From Crotophaga sulcirostris (Eukaryota; Chordata; Aves; Cuculiformes; Crotophagidae): a stretch of DNA of 64,000 bases. Both the position numbers and the translations under genes were made by a program. Numbering within the stretch: position 1 is the first letter of the stretch; every line of letters starts with the position of its first letter. Positions 37,238 to 50,865 of this stretch are shown here, in pieces. Location: positions 62,001 to 126,000 of the forward strand of contig VYZB01000336.1 in NCBI GenBank assembly GCA_013397455.1, in the 5' to 3' direction. A model generated the notes under the pieces. It searched no databases, was not told the DNA's origin, and worked only from the letters and a program-made list of their open reading frames with translations.

Positions 37238-37523
37238 AGGCTCTGATCAGGGAGTGAAGGGATAGGACAAGGGTTTTAAGTTGAAGGAGGGGATATTTAG
37301 ATGAGATCCTAGGAAGAAATGTTTTCCTGTGAGGGTGGTGAAGAACAGGCACAGATTGCCTGGGAAGTCATGGCTGCCCCATCCCTGGAGGTGTTGAAAA
37401 CCAGGTTGAATGGAGCTTTGAGCAGCCTGATCCAATGGGAGGTGTCCCTGCCCATGGCAGGGGGGTGAAAATGGATGAGCTTTAAGGTCCCTTCCAACCC
37501 AAACAATTCCTTGATTCTATGAC
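37238..37523 (+). mobile_element. CR1 LINE 3' fragment
   Basis: Sense CR1: 'gatcagggagtgaagggata', 'gtgagggtggtgaagaacag', 'gcctgatccaatgggaggtg', 'aggtcccttccaacccaaac' and a 'ttgattctatga' end. Confidence 0.92.
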
Positions 37524-40500
37524 TGTATTACTATTCTTTACTACATAAAATGCATATTTAAACAATATATAGAGTGTCGTAGAACTCCTACAATCACTTC
37601 TCTTAAGTAACATTAAGTACAACTTATATGTAAAAAAAATTGCTAAAATATGTCTTCTTGCCTTCACCCTAGAAAATCCATTTTGATAAGAACATGCCAC
37701 AGAGGGGTTGAGGCTTTGTCAGTTTGAACATAGTGGATTTCACTCAATGGTAAGCCAGTAGTGAAAAGTGAGAGTTAATTGCAAGATGGAATAAAGGTAT
37801 GAAAATAACTTATTTTATATACCAGAAAGAGAGGAAGGGAAGCAGAACATAGGAAACATGTATGATACAATAGGTGAAGACAAAAGGATCATAATTAAAC
37901 ATTTATATGATGATAGAAAAATGTCCACAAAGAAGCAATGACATAGGTAATATGCTAATTTCCAAAAGGGCTAGAAGACACAAGTAAAACTCCATTTTCC
38001 CCAAGAAGTTGGTGCAATGAAAAATCTGTATTATTACTTGTGTCTGGCAAGGGGAGACCTTGTGGGAAAAGAAGTCATCAAAGAACTGCAATATGACGTT
38101 ATTGTGCCCTTGGAAGCATAACGGTGAATGTGCTCCAAGGAGCAGTTTGGGAAGCAGGGAAGTTGGTGTGAGTTACTTGCAGATGTGAGAGTACAGCTGT
38201 GGACAGAGGGCAGTGCAATGTATGGATATCTATGCCCCATAAATGATGGACTATACAGTGATCACTTGTTAACTGGTAGGTGCCTGGCTGATCCCCTGCT
38301 CTCTGCCTGCGGTGGCTCTGTAAACTTCCTAGACAGGCATGCACCACTCTGTGCACTGCGATTACAGGTGCATCAGGTACAGTTAGAGATAAACAATGAG
38401 CAGAGTAGCAATAACAGTCCTGATAAATAAATAAAATAAACCCTACTTGTTTCATAAGAACCGTAGGCTCCTGGGAACCTGGCTTGTGCTGTTCATAACC
38501 TGTGCCTTTTTATCACTGCGTCCTAAGATGAAATGTCTCTTTTCTGTTCCTACTTTTTTCCAATGTCACTCTTGGACTGCATGTAATTATTTCAATTTGC
38601 ATGTTTTGTGATGTGGGACCGTCCCTTTCACATGCCAGCAGGTAGTATAGCAAAACAGGAGCTGTGAAGCCTAAGGGAAACCCAGAGGAATCCTGGGAAG
38701 CATATGTTGACCCTGAGATCTGTAATTGCTGTAGTGTCACTTGAATCAAACCGACTCACTTTCGATCTAAATGTCCTGTAGTTGGCAAGGGTTCCAGTAA
38801 AGACCAACACGGAAAGCTTTCAAAAAAGCCATTTTGAGAGGGCCAGTTGTGCTGTGCCCTAACTCTTCATTGAAGGCCAAGGCAATGGAGTTATCCCCAG
38901 AGATGAAGGTGGCAAAAGTTTAGAGCTAGAAAGGAGTAAATGGCTTTTTGCTGTACCTGCTTCTGCATTCCTGAACACCATGTACATTCCTGTACATGAG
39001 CATCGTGGTGGTTTCATAACCTTGAACAACTTCCAGAAGTATTCAGAGGAGCTATATTGCAGGTATTGTGCATTGTCCAGCCTGAGTTCCACCTGAACCA
39101 TGGGAGCTTTTACTGTCACACACAGGAGCAATATTTTATTGATCTACCAGTTGCAGTTTCTAAGTCATCACTGACAAATTTAAGTTAAAAAGCACATTGA
39201 TTTGATTGTTGGAGAAGGCTGGAGTTGGAAGGTCCCTGGGGTGCAGTTCCAGGCACTTTTTATCTAGGGAAATTATCTGCTTACGGAAATACAAGCCCTG
39301 TACTTTGTGTGAGGTTTGCCCCAGGAGACAGTGCTGCTGCTATGATCATAACTCGCCAACTCTCAGTGATGAGTAAACGATACCTTGAGGTTAAATGTTC
39401 AGTGAGACTTCAAGTTTATGATCATAACAACCTTTACTGGCATCTGGAACATAACACAGATGCATGAAATTGTGTTTAAGTATGAAAAACATTAAAAAAG
39501 CAAATTGCCTCTGCTTGAGCCAGTTTTTCAGAAGCCCTTATTACACAGCTGTCCTACATCTTAGATTATATATATATGTATATACACACACACATATTAT
39601 TGTTGTTATTTGTAAACTCTCTTCAAGCCTGTATTCCAATACTAACCTCTGTCTGTCTAAATGGATCATTTCATGATGTTCCAAGCATTGGCAATGACAT
39701 TAAATGATCTCCTGCAGCAGGAGAGAGGGAAATAAAAAGTCCAGCCTTGATAACACACTCCCTTGAAAAGCTACACAATGAATGTAGACTGCAAGGACTG
39801 CTCTGTTATGAAAAGTATTGTGTATAGGTGCAAACCATGTCGGAGATGGAAGTGTTCCAAGTGAGCTCTAAGCCTGACATTTTAATAAGGGAAATATCTC
39901 ATTTTAACTGTGTATAGATTATTTCCCCCTGAGGCTGATACTTATGTTTATTTTATTTTTTTTCATATAAAGGAAGCAGGCAAGCTATCAGCAGCTGCAA
40001 CCAGTGTATATGGCATTTTAAGGCAAACCCCTATAGTATACAGCAGAAATACAGTATTTGCTTATCACTGTATTAATAAATATATACTTACTCATACATT
40101 CTCTGATAAGATCTTCAAGGGCATAATGAAATATGGTGATAGAGTTCCTGTGAGGAGGAAGTTGGTGTAAGCTCATGTACGTAGCTAAAGAGAGATGTAA
40201 CTAAAAGAAATGGCCAAACTGTATAGCTCTTGCTCTTGGTGGGAGCAGTGATCTATTTCTGCTTACTCTGGCCAGACAGGCTTTGCTCCTTGTTGTGCGT
40301 AAGGAGGTAGTGTCTTGTCATAGATGTTCTGCTGGTAGGGAAGAGACCAACCTACGATGTACCTTGGGTCCCCCATCAGCCTTCTCTGCCAGGTTTCAGA
40401 CTTTGCATCTCAACCTATGCCGTCCACTTTCACCTTAACTCTCCTTCTCACACCTGCTTCTTCTTGTTTCCCTGATTATCTCTTGGAATCAAAACTGCAA

Positions 40501-42985
40501 CTCTACCACATATTTCTGATAGCACCCGCTCCTCACTGCTGTGTACAAGTGCTCTGAGGACTGGTGTTTTCAGAGCTAGAGCCGTCGTTTGTTTGCCCGG
40601 CCTCCAGTAAAACTGATCGTGTTTCCAAGCTGTGAGGAGACTTTGAAAGTTGGACCAGAGCCTTTGGAGCCAGCTGGGTAACAAGTTGTTCCTGCTCTCA
40701 ACAGGATAGGATCACACAGCTTTAAGATCCTACTGTTCATTTCCACCTCATAGGTTAGGCAGGATTTGCATAACCTCTTCATTCACTGCTGAGGAACAGG
40801 AGACCCTCAGAGGCAGAACCTGATGTCCACCTCTAGCAGCAGCCAGTGCCAGTTGCTTTATAGAACTGACTATTTAGCACAAATGCTACAAGTACTATAT
40901 GATAATATGATTTTTCTAGAGCCCTTCTTCAATCTTCTAACATCCTGCTTTAAGACACAAAGCAAAAAAATTTGAGGCATGCCTGTATGTGTTCTGTTTT
41001 TTTTTTCTGTTCACTCTTTATTTAGTCATGATCTCAGACTGAAAAGGGCTTTCTTTTGTATTAGTGCGAACACTTCTGCTATACTTCCACATCATCTTAA
41101 GCATCTTATCCAAAAGTTTCTTCTTTCTGCCTGCCTACTCTTTATGCTTCCCTGTTACTTATTTTTTTGTCTGAATTCTGTAACTAGATATAAAAAAGCA
41201 AAAAAACCCACCCCAACCAACATGTAGAGTTTGTCTGTTGAATTAATTTGCAGTGTAAACTCTGTAAAAAAACCCACCATGCATTGGGTGTTTTGGTATA
41301 GAACATTCCTGAAGGAGGCAATATATGACCTACTATATTCCATATTTCCACTTTTGGAGGTTGTATATTTTCTTTCAGTACACAGGTGTAGCACTGTATG
41401 GAAATCCCGTACATACATAGCTACTGATATTTATCTAGATTTCTTAAAGCTCAAATCTCTCTTAATTCACTGTTTCACTCTGCTCTTGAATGTCAGCTTT
41501 TGTTGCATGCATCCTTGTTGAGACATGTAAGAAAATTAAGCTCGTCTTTAATATCAGTATAAGAGATGTATTATATGTTCTGTAGGTTCCAGTTGCTTAC
41601 TCATTTGTGATGCTCAGATATGTAGTGTTAAGCTTTTTGTTGTATGCTACAGATTCCTTTAAAGTATTACTGTTTTGTGATCTAGAAGACTTATAAAATA
41701 CTTTTATTTGACATGTATCATACTGGGACATTTCTTGTTGCCCCTGGCATGCAGAACTGGTTGTTGTATTGACTTGATCACTGGGCATTTGATAAACCTA
41801 ATAAACCACTTCCCAAAATGTGTGGAGCATTAGGAGAAATAAGTTAATTCTAACATTATGAGATGGTATGAGTTTTCTGTAGAGTGATTCTCTGAAATCA
41901 ACCTTCTTGCTGGAAATAAGCGAAAACTAATTAGAAACAACAGTTCTCAAGCAGGGATTACAGAAACCATGCCCCTTCAGCATGAATGACAATGCAGTGA
42001 GAGATTTCCCTTGCTAGTTTTCACAGCCAGAGCTGTAACTGTGAGGCAGGGAAGATGATTTTCTCTTCTAAGGCAGAACATTCCCCTGTGCTGTACTCCT
42101 CTTGTCCTCTTGCTGGTTACATTTCTCAAACTATTATGGTACTTCCATTATTTTTGTATGATAATTTGAATTAGTTTTAAAATAAGTGGAGAGGGATGAG
42201 AAAAACCTGGAATAGAAATTGACATGAATTGCTATATAGGAGCTATATTAATTTATATTCATTGAGAAATATAATCTAAATATGAAGAGAAAGGAATTAA
42301 CAACACGTATAACGTCAAAACCATTATCATATTATCTTTGCCTTTTACTTCCTGTATCACTCCTGTAATTTGAAAGGCTCTTTTGCATTCCTAGCATTCT
42401 CTTGCTACCTTGTTGCTTCTGATTTTGGATGAAGTGATACAATCGATTTATAGGAATAAACAGAATAAATTAACAAATTAGGAAACTGCATTTTGACTGA
42501 AGATGTGTAAGTGTTTGGACATCAGTTAATGAGTTTCAGGTGCTTAACTAATGGAGTATTTTGACATCCATTTGCAAACTCCATCGAGTTCCACTGGTTC
42601 TGCAAGCTGTGCTCTAATGGTAACAGAGTGAGGGCACTGGAACCCACTTTGGTGTGCTCCGATTTCAGGGCTCTGGACATACTGAGCATGAGAGTGTCCT
42701 TCCTAGCAAAGGGTCTATTGCACACCTCATTCAGCAGCAATATGATCTCTGGCTTTTGAGAGATATCGAGCAACTCCTGTCATTAAAGTATGGTTAGAGA
42801 ATTCAGGATTTTCCAGGAATGGCCCTTGGGGATGCAGAGTGAGAGTGAAGATTCACATCTTTATTTTAGGCAGTATTAAGCAACTAATTGAGTTATTTTT
42901 GAACAAAGTCAGAAACCTGATTCCCTTATGGAGTGGGTGGAGAAAAATTAGGTACCTTTGGGGATGCATCGAATTCAGAATGTCA
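37524..42985. other. Unique noncoding stretch
   Basis: 5.5 kb without a recognised transposon or gene. It includes a (TA)n(CA)n microsatellite at about 39566-39597 and a T-rich run at about 40998-41007. Confidence 0.5.
39566..39597. repeat. TA/CA microsatellite
   Basis: 'atatatatatgtatatac' followed by 'acacacacatatt', an alternating purine-pyrimidine tract that is likely to vary in length. Confidence 0.85.
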
Positions 42986-43363
42986 AAATCATAGCGTTAC
43001 AGAATCACAGAATGTCCTGAATTGGAAGGGAACCACAAGGATCCTAAGGCCCAGCTCCTGTCCCTGCACAGGACAATCCCAACATTCACACTGTGTGTCC
43101 GAGGGCTTTGTCCAAATGCTTCTTGCATATTGTCAGGCTTGGCACAGTAACTGCTTCCCCAGGGCGCTGTTCCAGTGCTCCACCACCCTCTGGGTGAATA
43201 ATCTTTTCCTCATGTCCAACCTCACCCTCCCTGGCACATCTTCCTGCCATTCCCTTGGGTCCTATCACTGGTCACCAGAGAGAAGAGACCAGGACCTGCT
43301 CCTCCTTCTCCCCTTGTGAGGAAGCTGTAAATTGCGATGAGGTCTCCTCTCAGTCTCCTCCAG
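42986..43363 (-). mobile_element. CR1 LINE 3' fragment, different subfamily
   Basis: Reverse-complement CR1: 'gaatcacagaatgtcctgaa', 'ttggaagggaaccacaagga', 'ctgcttccccagggcgctgt', 'caccaccctctgggtgaata', 'gatgaggtctcctctcagtc'. The wording differs from the other copies here, so it belongs to another CR1 subfamily. Confidence 0.88.
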
Positions 43364-44261
43364 GCCCATTATTTATAAAATTATTTGTAAAATTCAAGCC
43401 TCCATTAGTTTTTTCCAAGCTGTAATATCTGCTTCAAGTCTCAAAAATCTTCTTCTAGCTAACTTTCCAAAATCCAAGGCAAAGAAGTTTTAGAAGCAGT
43501 GTTCCACCTCAATGCCCTACCTCCCGGTGTAAGGCACAGAAATGTCTTAAAAATCAAAGACTGATCTCTAATATAGGAAATAAGTTCATTTTTTAGGAAG
43601 ATAAATGTTATTTAGCATGCTCTCAGGAGAATGTTGCAGATTTTGATACCCACAGCTGCTTTGTGGACTGTCAGCTCTTGTATCTGAGGGAAAAGTGTGG
43701 ATGTCTCCTGCCAGCGTGGAGTGACCAACATTGGATGATTACATGGAGAAACATTAAACCCTTGGCAGCCTCTGCTAACGGAGATAGCTGCAGGTGTTGA
43801 ATTTATTCCAGCAATGGAAAAGTGTAACTTTGAGTAAGTGAATTGTTAATGACCAATTCTTTCGCAGCCCAACAATAGTACAATGAGATTCAAACAGATT
43901 TAATGATAATTTCTCTGTAAGTATCAGTTTACTTTCCATTAAAAGATATGGTAGCTCTTCAAGCTGAAATGTATATTTTAAAGCAACAAAAGGTCTACAG
44001 GAAAAAGAGGTTTTGGAGCAGCAAATAACTGCTGGCTAACATTTGCACTAGCATTAGGTAGCGTATTCTGTTTCCCATTTGGAGCCATAGCTTGGTTGGC
44101 AAGCAGACCCACTTTGAGCTATTTTTCCTTTGATTGTAATTTTATCTCATCTTGGACACAGTCCTCTTAGTAAAGGACTTCATCTTTGAACAAATTGCTT
44201 CTGAGCCTGAACAGTGCAACACAGAAAGAAAAAAATGACCAGATGCTTGTCTCTTTCCCAG
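43364..44261. other. Unique noncoding stretch
   Basis: Nothing recognised. Confidence 0.5.
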
Positions 44262-44332
44262 AGGGAAGAGCACCGTGGTCTAATCGTCAGGTTTGACATA
44301 CCTAATCAGCAGTTCAAGCCCTGGTAGTCATT
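44262..44332 (+). repeat. tRNA-like SINE head, possibly MIR-type
   Basis: 'accgtggtctaatcgtcagg' resembles a pol III A box and 'agttcaagccctgg' a B box, about 35 bases apart. The spacing suits a tRNA-derived SINE head such as that of amniote MIR. The T-arm stem does not pair well, so a functional tRNA gene is unlikely. Confidence 0.45.
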
Positions 44333-44881
44333 CAGAGGTAGATAATGCAGACTTGATGTTTTGACTGGGGACTGGATGGCATAAAGAAATGGGCATGGGC
44401 AGAACAGTTTCCAAAGGCAGGTGATAGGAGATGGAAACAAAATTTGTTCTGTAGTGTAATTTGTTGTCAACATGACTGCTCTGAATTCACAGAGTGCTCA
44501 GATGGACGTCTTTTGAACCATGACGTGAGAAAATCCAGAGGAAGGCAGAAAAGCAGCTTAGCTTATGAAACTGGCGGAGGGTAATACACTCTGCAGTCAC
44601 ACAGCACTGGTTTAACCCGCACTGACTATTGCTCCTACCCCAACCTCATCAGGCAACTTTTGCATGAGATATGTGAGAGGATCTTGGTAGCTTTGACAGT
44701 CTGTAGTCGGTGGCAAGGATTTATCCCAAAGAGAACCATAAGTGCACCTTGCAGTCCTTTTTGATCCCGTAACTCCATACTATGAGTGCTGTCACATCTC
44801 CTGCTGATTTCCACAGGGATGGATTCAAGGTCAAAGATACACAGATAAAAGTAAAAATGGCAAGTGGCTTTAACTTGGGGA
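44333..44881. other. Unique noncoding stretch
   Basis: It may hold the body of the SINE at the start; otherwise nothing recognised. Confidence 0.4.
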
Positions 44882-45139
44882 TAGTTTTAAGCTGAAGAGG
44901 GGAGATTTAGAGGAGATCTTGGGAAGAAATGTTTTCACAATGATGGTGGTAAGGCACCGGCTCAGGTTGCTATGAGAAGTGGTGGCTGCCCCATCCCTGG
45001 AGGTGTTCAAGGCCAGGTTGGATGGGGCTTTGAGCAGCATAATCGGTGGGAGGTGTCCCTGCCTATGACAGGGGAGTTGGAAATGGATGAGCTTTAAGGT
45101 CCCTTCCAACACAAATAATTTTATGATTCTATGATTCTA
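44882..45139 (+). mobile_element. CR1 LINE 3' fragment
   Basis: Sense CR1: 'gggagatttagaggagatct', 'ggtggctgccccatccctgg', 'ggtgttcaaggccaggttgg', 'aggtcccttccaacacaaat' and a double end 'tatgattctatgattct'. Confidence 0.93.
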
Positions 45140-46864
45140 CAACACTAACACAGGATTCGAAGTCATAGCTACCGTAAAGGTCTAGTCTCTTCTACAGGTT
45201 GAGTGCAAGAGGATAGCATGGTTGTGGAGCCTCACTCACGGATTAGATGATGTCAGAAGGACAAATGTGCCCTGAGGTGTCAAAATCATTTGCTGCTCCA
45301 AGTAAAGGGCCTGGAGGTAGTATTGGATCTGTGACAATCTAGCAGTAAGGCATTGCCAACTGGGAGTTCAGCTGGATCTGTTGGAACTGTCTTCAATCTG
45401 ATTTATAAGAGTTGTAGGCATTTCCTTACAAAATTACTGGCATTTGAATTTAAAGGTCAGAAATTATTTTTTTATTATTTAATATTAGCTATAAAATATC
45501 CATATTTTAATGTACTAGCGTAGCATTTGCTGTAATCCTCCGAGACCTACTATTGACTGAGAGTCTGATTTAGCAAAGCTTTTCAGTCCTTGCTTCCTCA
45601 TACTCTTGTGACTGCTCTGTTGACATCAGTGGGGATTACCTAATTCTTCATGCACATAAAATCAGAGATGTCCCCAAGAATCTTTTGGTAATTTGCCTAC
45701 AAGTGACTTCTGTGCCCTACCAGCTGTATAAAAATGGCTTTTTTTACAAACAGAGTGGACCATTCTGAGCATGAGGGTCAATAGAAAGGATTAGGTTTGA
45801 ACCATCTGATCCTAAAGGAGTTATTATAGAGTGAGACCTTGAAACCGTGGGTTTTTTCACTCCATTGACTGTAATAAAGAACTGCAGGTGATTAGGTCAG
45901 GTGGAGATATCTGCACATTACATGTTAAAAGTTTAAGGCAAAATAACCTTGCCAAGACTTTGCCAGTATGTGGGGAATCCAGCTTTTGCTGTTGGTGCTG
46001 CCTCTTATCTCCCAAGTTTGTTTAGGACAGTGGGTTAGTAAAGCTAGAATTCCTCTTGCATCTTCTCTGGGGAGCATCAGCATTTGCTGAGGATGAAGAT
46101 AGAGTGATTAGGATTTGTTCTGAACTCTAAAAATCAGAAACTGAAATCAATGGAGGGGATGCACAAGTTCCTGAAGGGAAATCAGTGCTCACAGGGAGAG
46201 GTGCCCGTGACGAGTAGGTCTAGCTAGGACTACAGGAGTCTGTCTGGAGGAGAAAGTTGTCAAGAGGAGACACAGTGGCTCAGAAGGCTTTGCTTCCTGG
46301 AGAGCTGAGTGCAGAAAGGCACATGGAACCCAAAACGTAGGCTGAACTAGCTCATGAGAGTTGTCATGGCATAAGTGTAGTTTCCAAAATCATGAAAAAT
46401 GAAGCAAATTCACTCTTCAACGAAACTCTTACAGGTAGTTTCCCCATGCAAATCTGAGAAGCTCTCAAAGGGTGTGCTCTGATTTCAGTAAACCATGGGG
46501 ACATTGCGCACAGGTAAACTGGAAGATAAGCTTCAGGAAAATGCAGAGAGAAAAACTGTCCTTTTTCCAGTGGGAGACATGAGCTGCTGAATTTTTGTAG
46601 CATGTGCTGGCACAAGATGCTCTGGACTTTGTCCTTTTTCTGTTTAGGGAAAACAAATCTTCCTAGGAGACTTCAAAACTGCTTTAGAAGAAGAAACATC
46701 TTGGCAATCCATCAGAGAATATAATGCACCAAAGGCACCTGAACATCTGATGGTAAGTCACTGAGAATTTCACAGCCACATTTTACACTGAAAGACGGTC
46801 ACTTTCCTTAATGTATAAGGCTGAGCCAGCTCCCATGTTGCTTGATGTCCGTCATAGTCCACAG
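45140..46864. other. Unique noncoding stretch
   Basis: Nothing recognised beyond AT-rich sequence at 45465-45510. Confidence 0.5.
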
Positions 46865-47260
46865 TTCATAGAATGGTTTGGGTTGGAAAGACCTTAAAGA
46901 TCACCCAGTTCCCACCCCCTGCCATGGGCAGGAGCACCTTCCACTAGATCAGGTTGCTCAAACCCCCATTCAACCCGGCTTTGAACTCCTCCAGGGATGG
47001 GGCAGCCATCACTTCTCTGGGAAACCTGTGCCAGGGCCTCACCACCCTCACAGGAAAGCATTTCTCCCTAAGATCTCATCCCAATCTCAACCTCCCTCAG
47101 CTTCAAACTGCTCCCCCTTGTCCTATCCCTGCACTCCCTGATCGAGAGCCCCTCTACAGGTTTCCTGGAGCCCCTTTCAGTACTGGAAACCTGCTATAAG
47201 GTCTCCTTGCAACCTTCTCTTCTCCAGGGTGAGCAAGTCCATCTCTCTCAGCCTGTCAAA
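46865..47260 (-). mobile_element. CR1 LINE 3' fragment
   Basis: Reverse-complement CR1: 'ttcatagaatggtttgggtt', 'cctgccatgggcaggagcac', 'ggatggggcagccatcactt', 'tcttctccagggtgagcaag', 'ctctctcagcctgtcaa'. Well preserved. Confidence 0.94.
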
Positions 47261-48667
47261 GTTCTTCCAGCTAGGACAGGACTAGTACCTACTTGTGTAA
47301 GAACAGAAAAGTAGGTGGATTTTGTTTGTGATCCTCTAGAGAAATGCCAGTTGTTCATTTATGAAATTTCCAGAAAGGAAACTTTTCCTATGAAAATGCC
47401 CATCTGGAATTATAATGAGTATTAGTCAAAATGGAGGTGTGCTGGCCTTGAGAAGAGTAGCATGTGAGTGAACTTTGCTGAGACATCTCTCTCTGATTAT
47501 GCTTGATAACTTTGAGAGGATCTCAGTTGCTGAAGTCCAGGGTCACCAAAGGAAGAATGACTTGCATATTTAAAAGTTTGGATATTGTGACAGACAAACC
47601 ATTTAATCCTATTTGTTACAGCAGATTTACTGACCTTTTTTCAAGTTACAAAGTTGTTCAGAGAGGTAAGGGAAAAAAATACTTCATTGCGATGAAATAA
47701 TGGAGATAACAGGAAGGTCCAAAATACAGGTGCATCCTGTAACCTGAAAAGTTAGCTCTGGGAGAAGTATGGCTGATATCCACATATTAGTGCTATCTTC
47801 TTTGCCGTTTCTGACTGGCAATGCAGTGTTGCGAAGCTTGTGTGATACGTCATAAATTACCCCTTGCTGTGTGAAACTGCCTGTACAGTCAAAGCCTGGG
47901 CTGAGGATGCATGGGGTCTGCGAAAGCCTCTTTGGACCAGCACAGACGTAAGATATAGGCAAGTGGTCACCTTCTCCCAGTGGGGAAAATCAGGGACGGT
48001 ACCTGGCTATGCTCAGCTTCAGGGAACTGAAAAACAACAGGGGATGTGGTCTTGTTGGAGGACCCAACCACTGGCAGCAGCCTGGGGGATGGCCACCTGC
48101 ACCTGGCCACTTTTATTTCTCAGGTTGGAGTTATTGCAGCTTAAGTACTGTGTGGACACGTATTTAGAAGTCGCTTGGTACACTGGAGAATGCAAACTGG
48201 TGCAAGGACTCTGCAGAAGTGAAACAATGTTTATATTTACCGGTCTGACTCACAAGCGGTAAAAGAGGAACGGTGATTAAAGTCTAGTCACAGGAAAACA
48301 AGAACTTATCATTGAGTGTTAGACCTAGATTTCTCAAGGCAGCAAATCCAATACTCTGCTTTAGAGGAGGATGAAGCCACAGAGGCGCTGCTTCCTTCAA
48401 AAAATGTACCAAGGCAATTGAAGCAGTCATGCCAAAGCATAAAGCTTTCTTTGTTTTGCATGAAAACTAGAGACTCTTACTTTATCTCATTTAATAAGCT
48501 CATTAATTGTAAACCATTTAGTTGTTTTAAGGTTCTTTGTAAGGGGAACTAAATTCAGAGACTAAATTCCATGTTACTATAATTCTGGAGTACCACCAAA
48601 ATGGTTGTTATTGTGGCTATTTAATACTCATATTAAGAAAACTGCAAGATGAACAAATAAATTGTTG
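47261..48667. other. Unique noncoding stretch
   Basis: ORFs up to 132 codons (47864-48262) without a recognised domain. No repeat recognised. Confidence 0.5.
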
Positions 48668-49168
48668 CAGCATTGGTGAGGCCACACCTTGTATCCTGTG
48701 TTCAGTTTTGAGCCCCTCACTCCAATAAGGACATTGAGGGGCTGAAGCACATCTGGGGAAGGGGAATGGAGCTGAGGAAGGGGCTGGAGCACAGGAGTTA
48801 CGAGGCACAGATGAGGGAACTGGGGATGTTTAGCCTGCAGAAAAGGAGGCTGAGGGGAGACATTATCACTGTTACACAACTCCTTGAAAGAAGGTTGTGG
48901 TGAGGTGGGTACTGGTCTCTTCTCCCAAGCAGCAAGTGGTAGGATGAGAGTCAATGACCTCAAGTTGCTCCAGGGCAGGTTCTGATTAGAAAAATTTCTT
49001 CACCAGAAGGGTTTTCATGCACTGGCAGAGATTGCCTAGGAAGGTGGTGCAGTCACCATCCCTGGAGGTGTTTAAAAGACAGGCAGACATCTGGTTTAGT
49101 AGTGGACAGATATGGTTGGACTTGATGATCTCAGAGGTCTTTTCCAACCAAGCGATTCTCTGATTGTA
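48668..49168 (+). mobile_element. CR1 LINE 3' fragment, about 500 bases
   Basis: Sense CR1: 'attggtgaggccacaccttg', 'gtgttcagttttgagcccct', 'gggaactggggatgtttagc', 'ctggtctcttctcccaagca', 'cagtcaccatccctggaggt', 'ggttggacttgatgatctca', with the tail 'gcgattctctgattgt'. Confidence 0.93.
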
Positions 49169-50185
49169 AATTAAATTAATGGTTGCACCACCACCCATAG
49201 TTGTGCATTAGGTGGCACTTCATAATGGAAAGATACCACAGATATGGAAGATGTGCTGATTTTGACTTAAGCAGGTTAATTTTCTTCATAGTAACTGGTT
49301 TGGAACTCTATTTGAATTTGTGCTAAAAAAATCACTGATAACAGAGGGATGTTTTCGTTGTTGCTGGTCAGTGTTTACACAGAACCAAGGCCTTTTCCGA
49401 TTTTCACATCATTCCACCAGTGAGTGCTGGGGGTGTGCAAAGGATTAGGAGGGAACAGTTGTTCAGGAGTTGAGCTAAAACACTTTCTGCTTTTTGTGAC
49501 ATTCCAGGATACAGGAATTAGAAATGATCCAAAGCCTTCAGTTACTTCCAAACACTGACTTTCTCTAAATTATTACTGTGTTTCCAGATTTTCTTTTTAT
49601 ATTTTTATTGATCCGATGAGTAAAATTGAGGTTTAAGGTGCAAAAAAGGTTACCAAGACATTTAGAAATCATACGAACTAATCATTTGGGTCTTTTACAG
49701 CACAACACAACTGTCAACCCCCCCCCAAACTTAAAAGTAAAATAAGCATATCACTTTGTATTAACTACATATCTGACATACTGTACATATTCTACCTGAC
49801 AGAAAAGGTTTTGGAAAATGCAATCTTAAAAAATCGACTTGTTAACAATTTTTTGTTCAAACAGATGCAGGACTGGAGACAGTTGGCTGATAAAACAAGA
49901 TGGCATACTTAACAGCCATCACATATTTCTACTCAAGAGGTCTGAATCATGTAAGACTTCAACTGAAATCAGCAATACAAAGTTTCTGGGGTTTGTATTC
50001 TCGCCAACTGGAAGCTTATTTTCTTAAAACTTAATGATAGTATCCTTAATGTCATGCATATTTTCTGGATATACAAGGACTCATAATGCTTAACAAACGC
50101 AACAGAAGCAGAAATAATTTGGATACTGGGAAGCAGAACTGCAAAACTGCAAGCACATATGAATTACGCAATGCTGAGTATCAGT
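49169..50185. other. Unique noncoding stretch
   Basis: A run of nine C lies at about 49719-49727. Nothing else recognised. Confidence 0.5.
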
Positions 50186-50490
50186 GCTGATCAATATCTA
50201 AGGGGTAGGTGTCAAGAGGGTGGAACCAGACTCTATTCAGTAGTGCTCAGCAACAAGACAAGGGACACCAGGCACAAACTGGAGCCCAGGAAGCTCCACT
50301 TGAACATGAGGAAAGACTTCTTTCCTTTGCAGGTGATAAGAGCACTGGCATAGGCTGCCCAGGGAGGATGTGGATTCTCCTCTGGACATGTTCCTGTGCA
50401 ACTTACTGGATGTGACAGTGCTTTAGTGGGTTGGATTGGATTGGTTGAGCTCCTGAGGGCCTTTCCGACCCCCACCACTATGTGAATAAA
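50186..50490 (+). mobile_element. CR1 LINE 3' fragment, another subfamily
   Basis: Sense CR1 of a different 3' type: 'ctgatcaatatctaaggggt', 'caagacaagggacaccaggc', 'gaacatgaggaaagacttct', 'gttcctgtgcaacttactgg', 'tgagctcctgagggcctttc', with a weak 'actatgtgaata' end. An LTR piece follows within about 40 bases. Confidence 0.88.
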
Positions 50491-50529
50491 TCTTCTCTAG
50501 ACAACAAAACATAAAGTATATGATTAAAC

Positions 50530-50865
50530 ACAGCCAGAACAGCTGGCCCCAGATAACCCAGGGGGTATTCCACATCATAGGCCCTGATGCTCAGCATATA
50601 AAGGTAGGAAAAGAAGAAGGAAGAGGGGGACACACATTTAGACTGATGTCTTTTATTTTCCCAAGTAATGATTAGGTGTGATGGAGCCCTGCTTTCCTGG
50701 AGGTGGCTGAACACCCAGCTGCTAGCTTTTGTTTTACCTATTAAACTGTGTTTATCTCAACTCATGAATTTTCTCACTTTTACTTCTTTGATTCTCTCCC
50801 CCATCACACCAGGAGTGTAAGTGGCCTGGTGCAACTTACTTGCTGGCTGGGGTTAAACCAGGACA
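50530..50865 (+). mobile_element. LTR fragment of an avian endogenous retrovirus
   Basis: Downstream part of an LTR: 'aacagctggccccagataac', 'gctcagcatataaaggtagg' (TATA-like), a possible ATTAAA poly(A) signal at about 50740, 'ctcaactcatgaattttctc', 'gattctctcccccatcacac' and the end 'ggctggggttaaaccaggac' closing in CA. The beginning of U3 is missing or too changed to see. It is related in layout to the LTR at 393-883. No retroviral genes adjoin it. Confidence 0.75.

Noticed and set aside
44262..44332. Functional tRNA gene
   Set aside because: A- and B-box words are present but the T-arm and acceptor stems do not pair properly.
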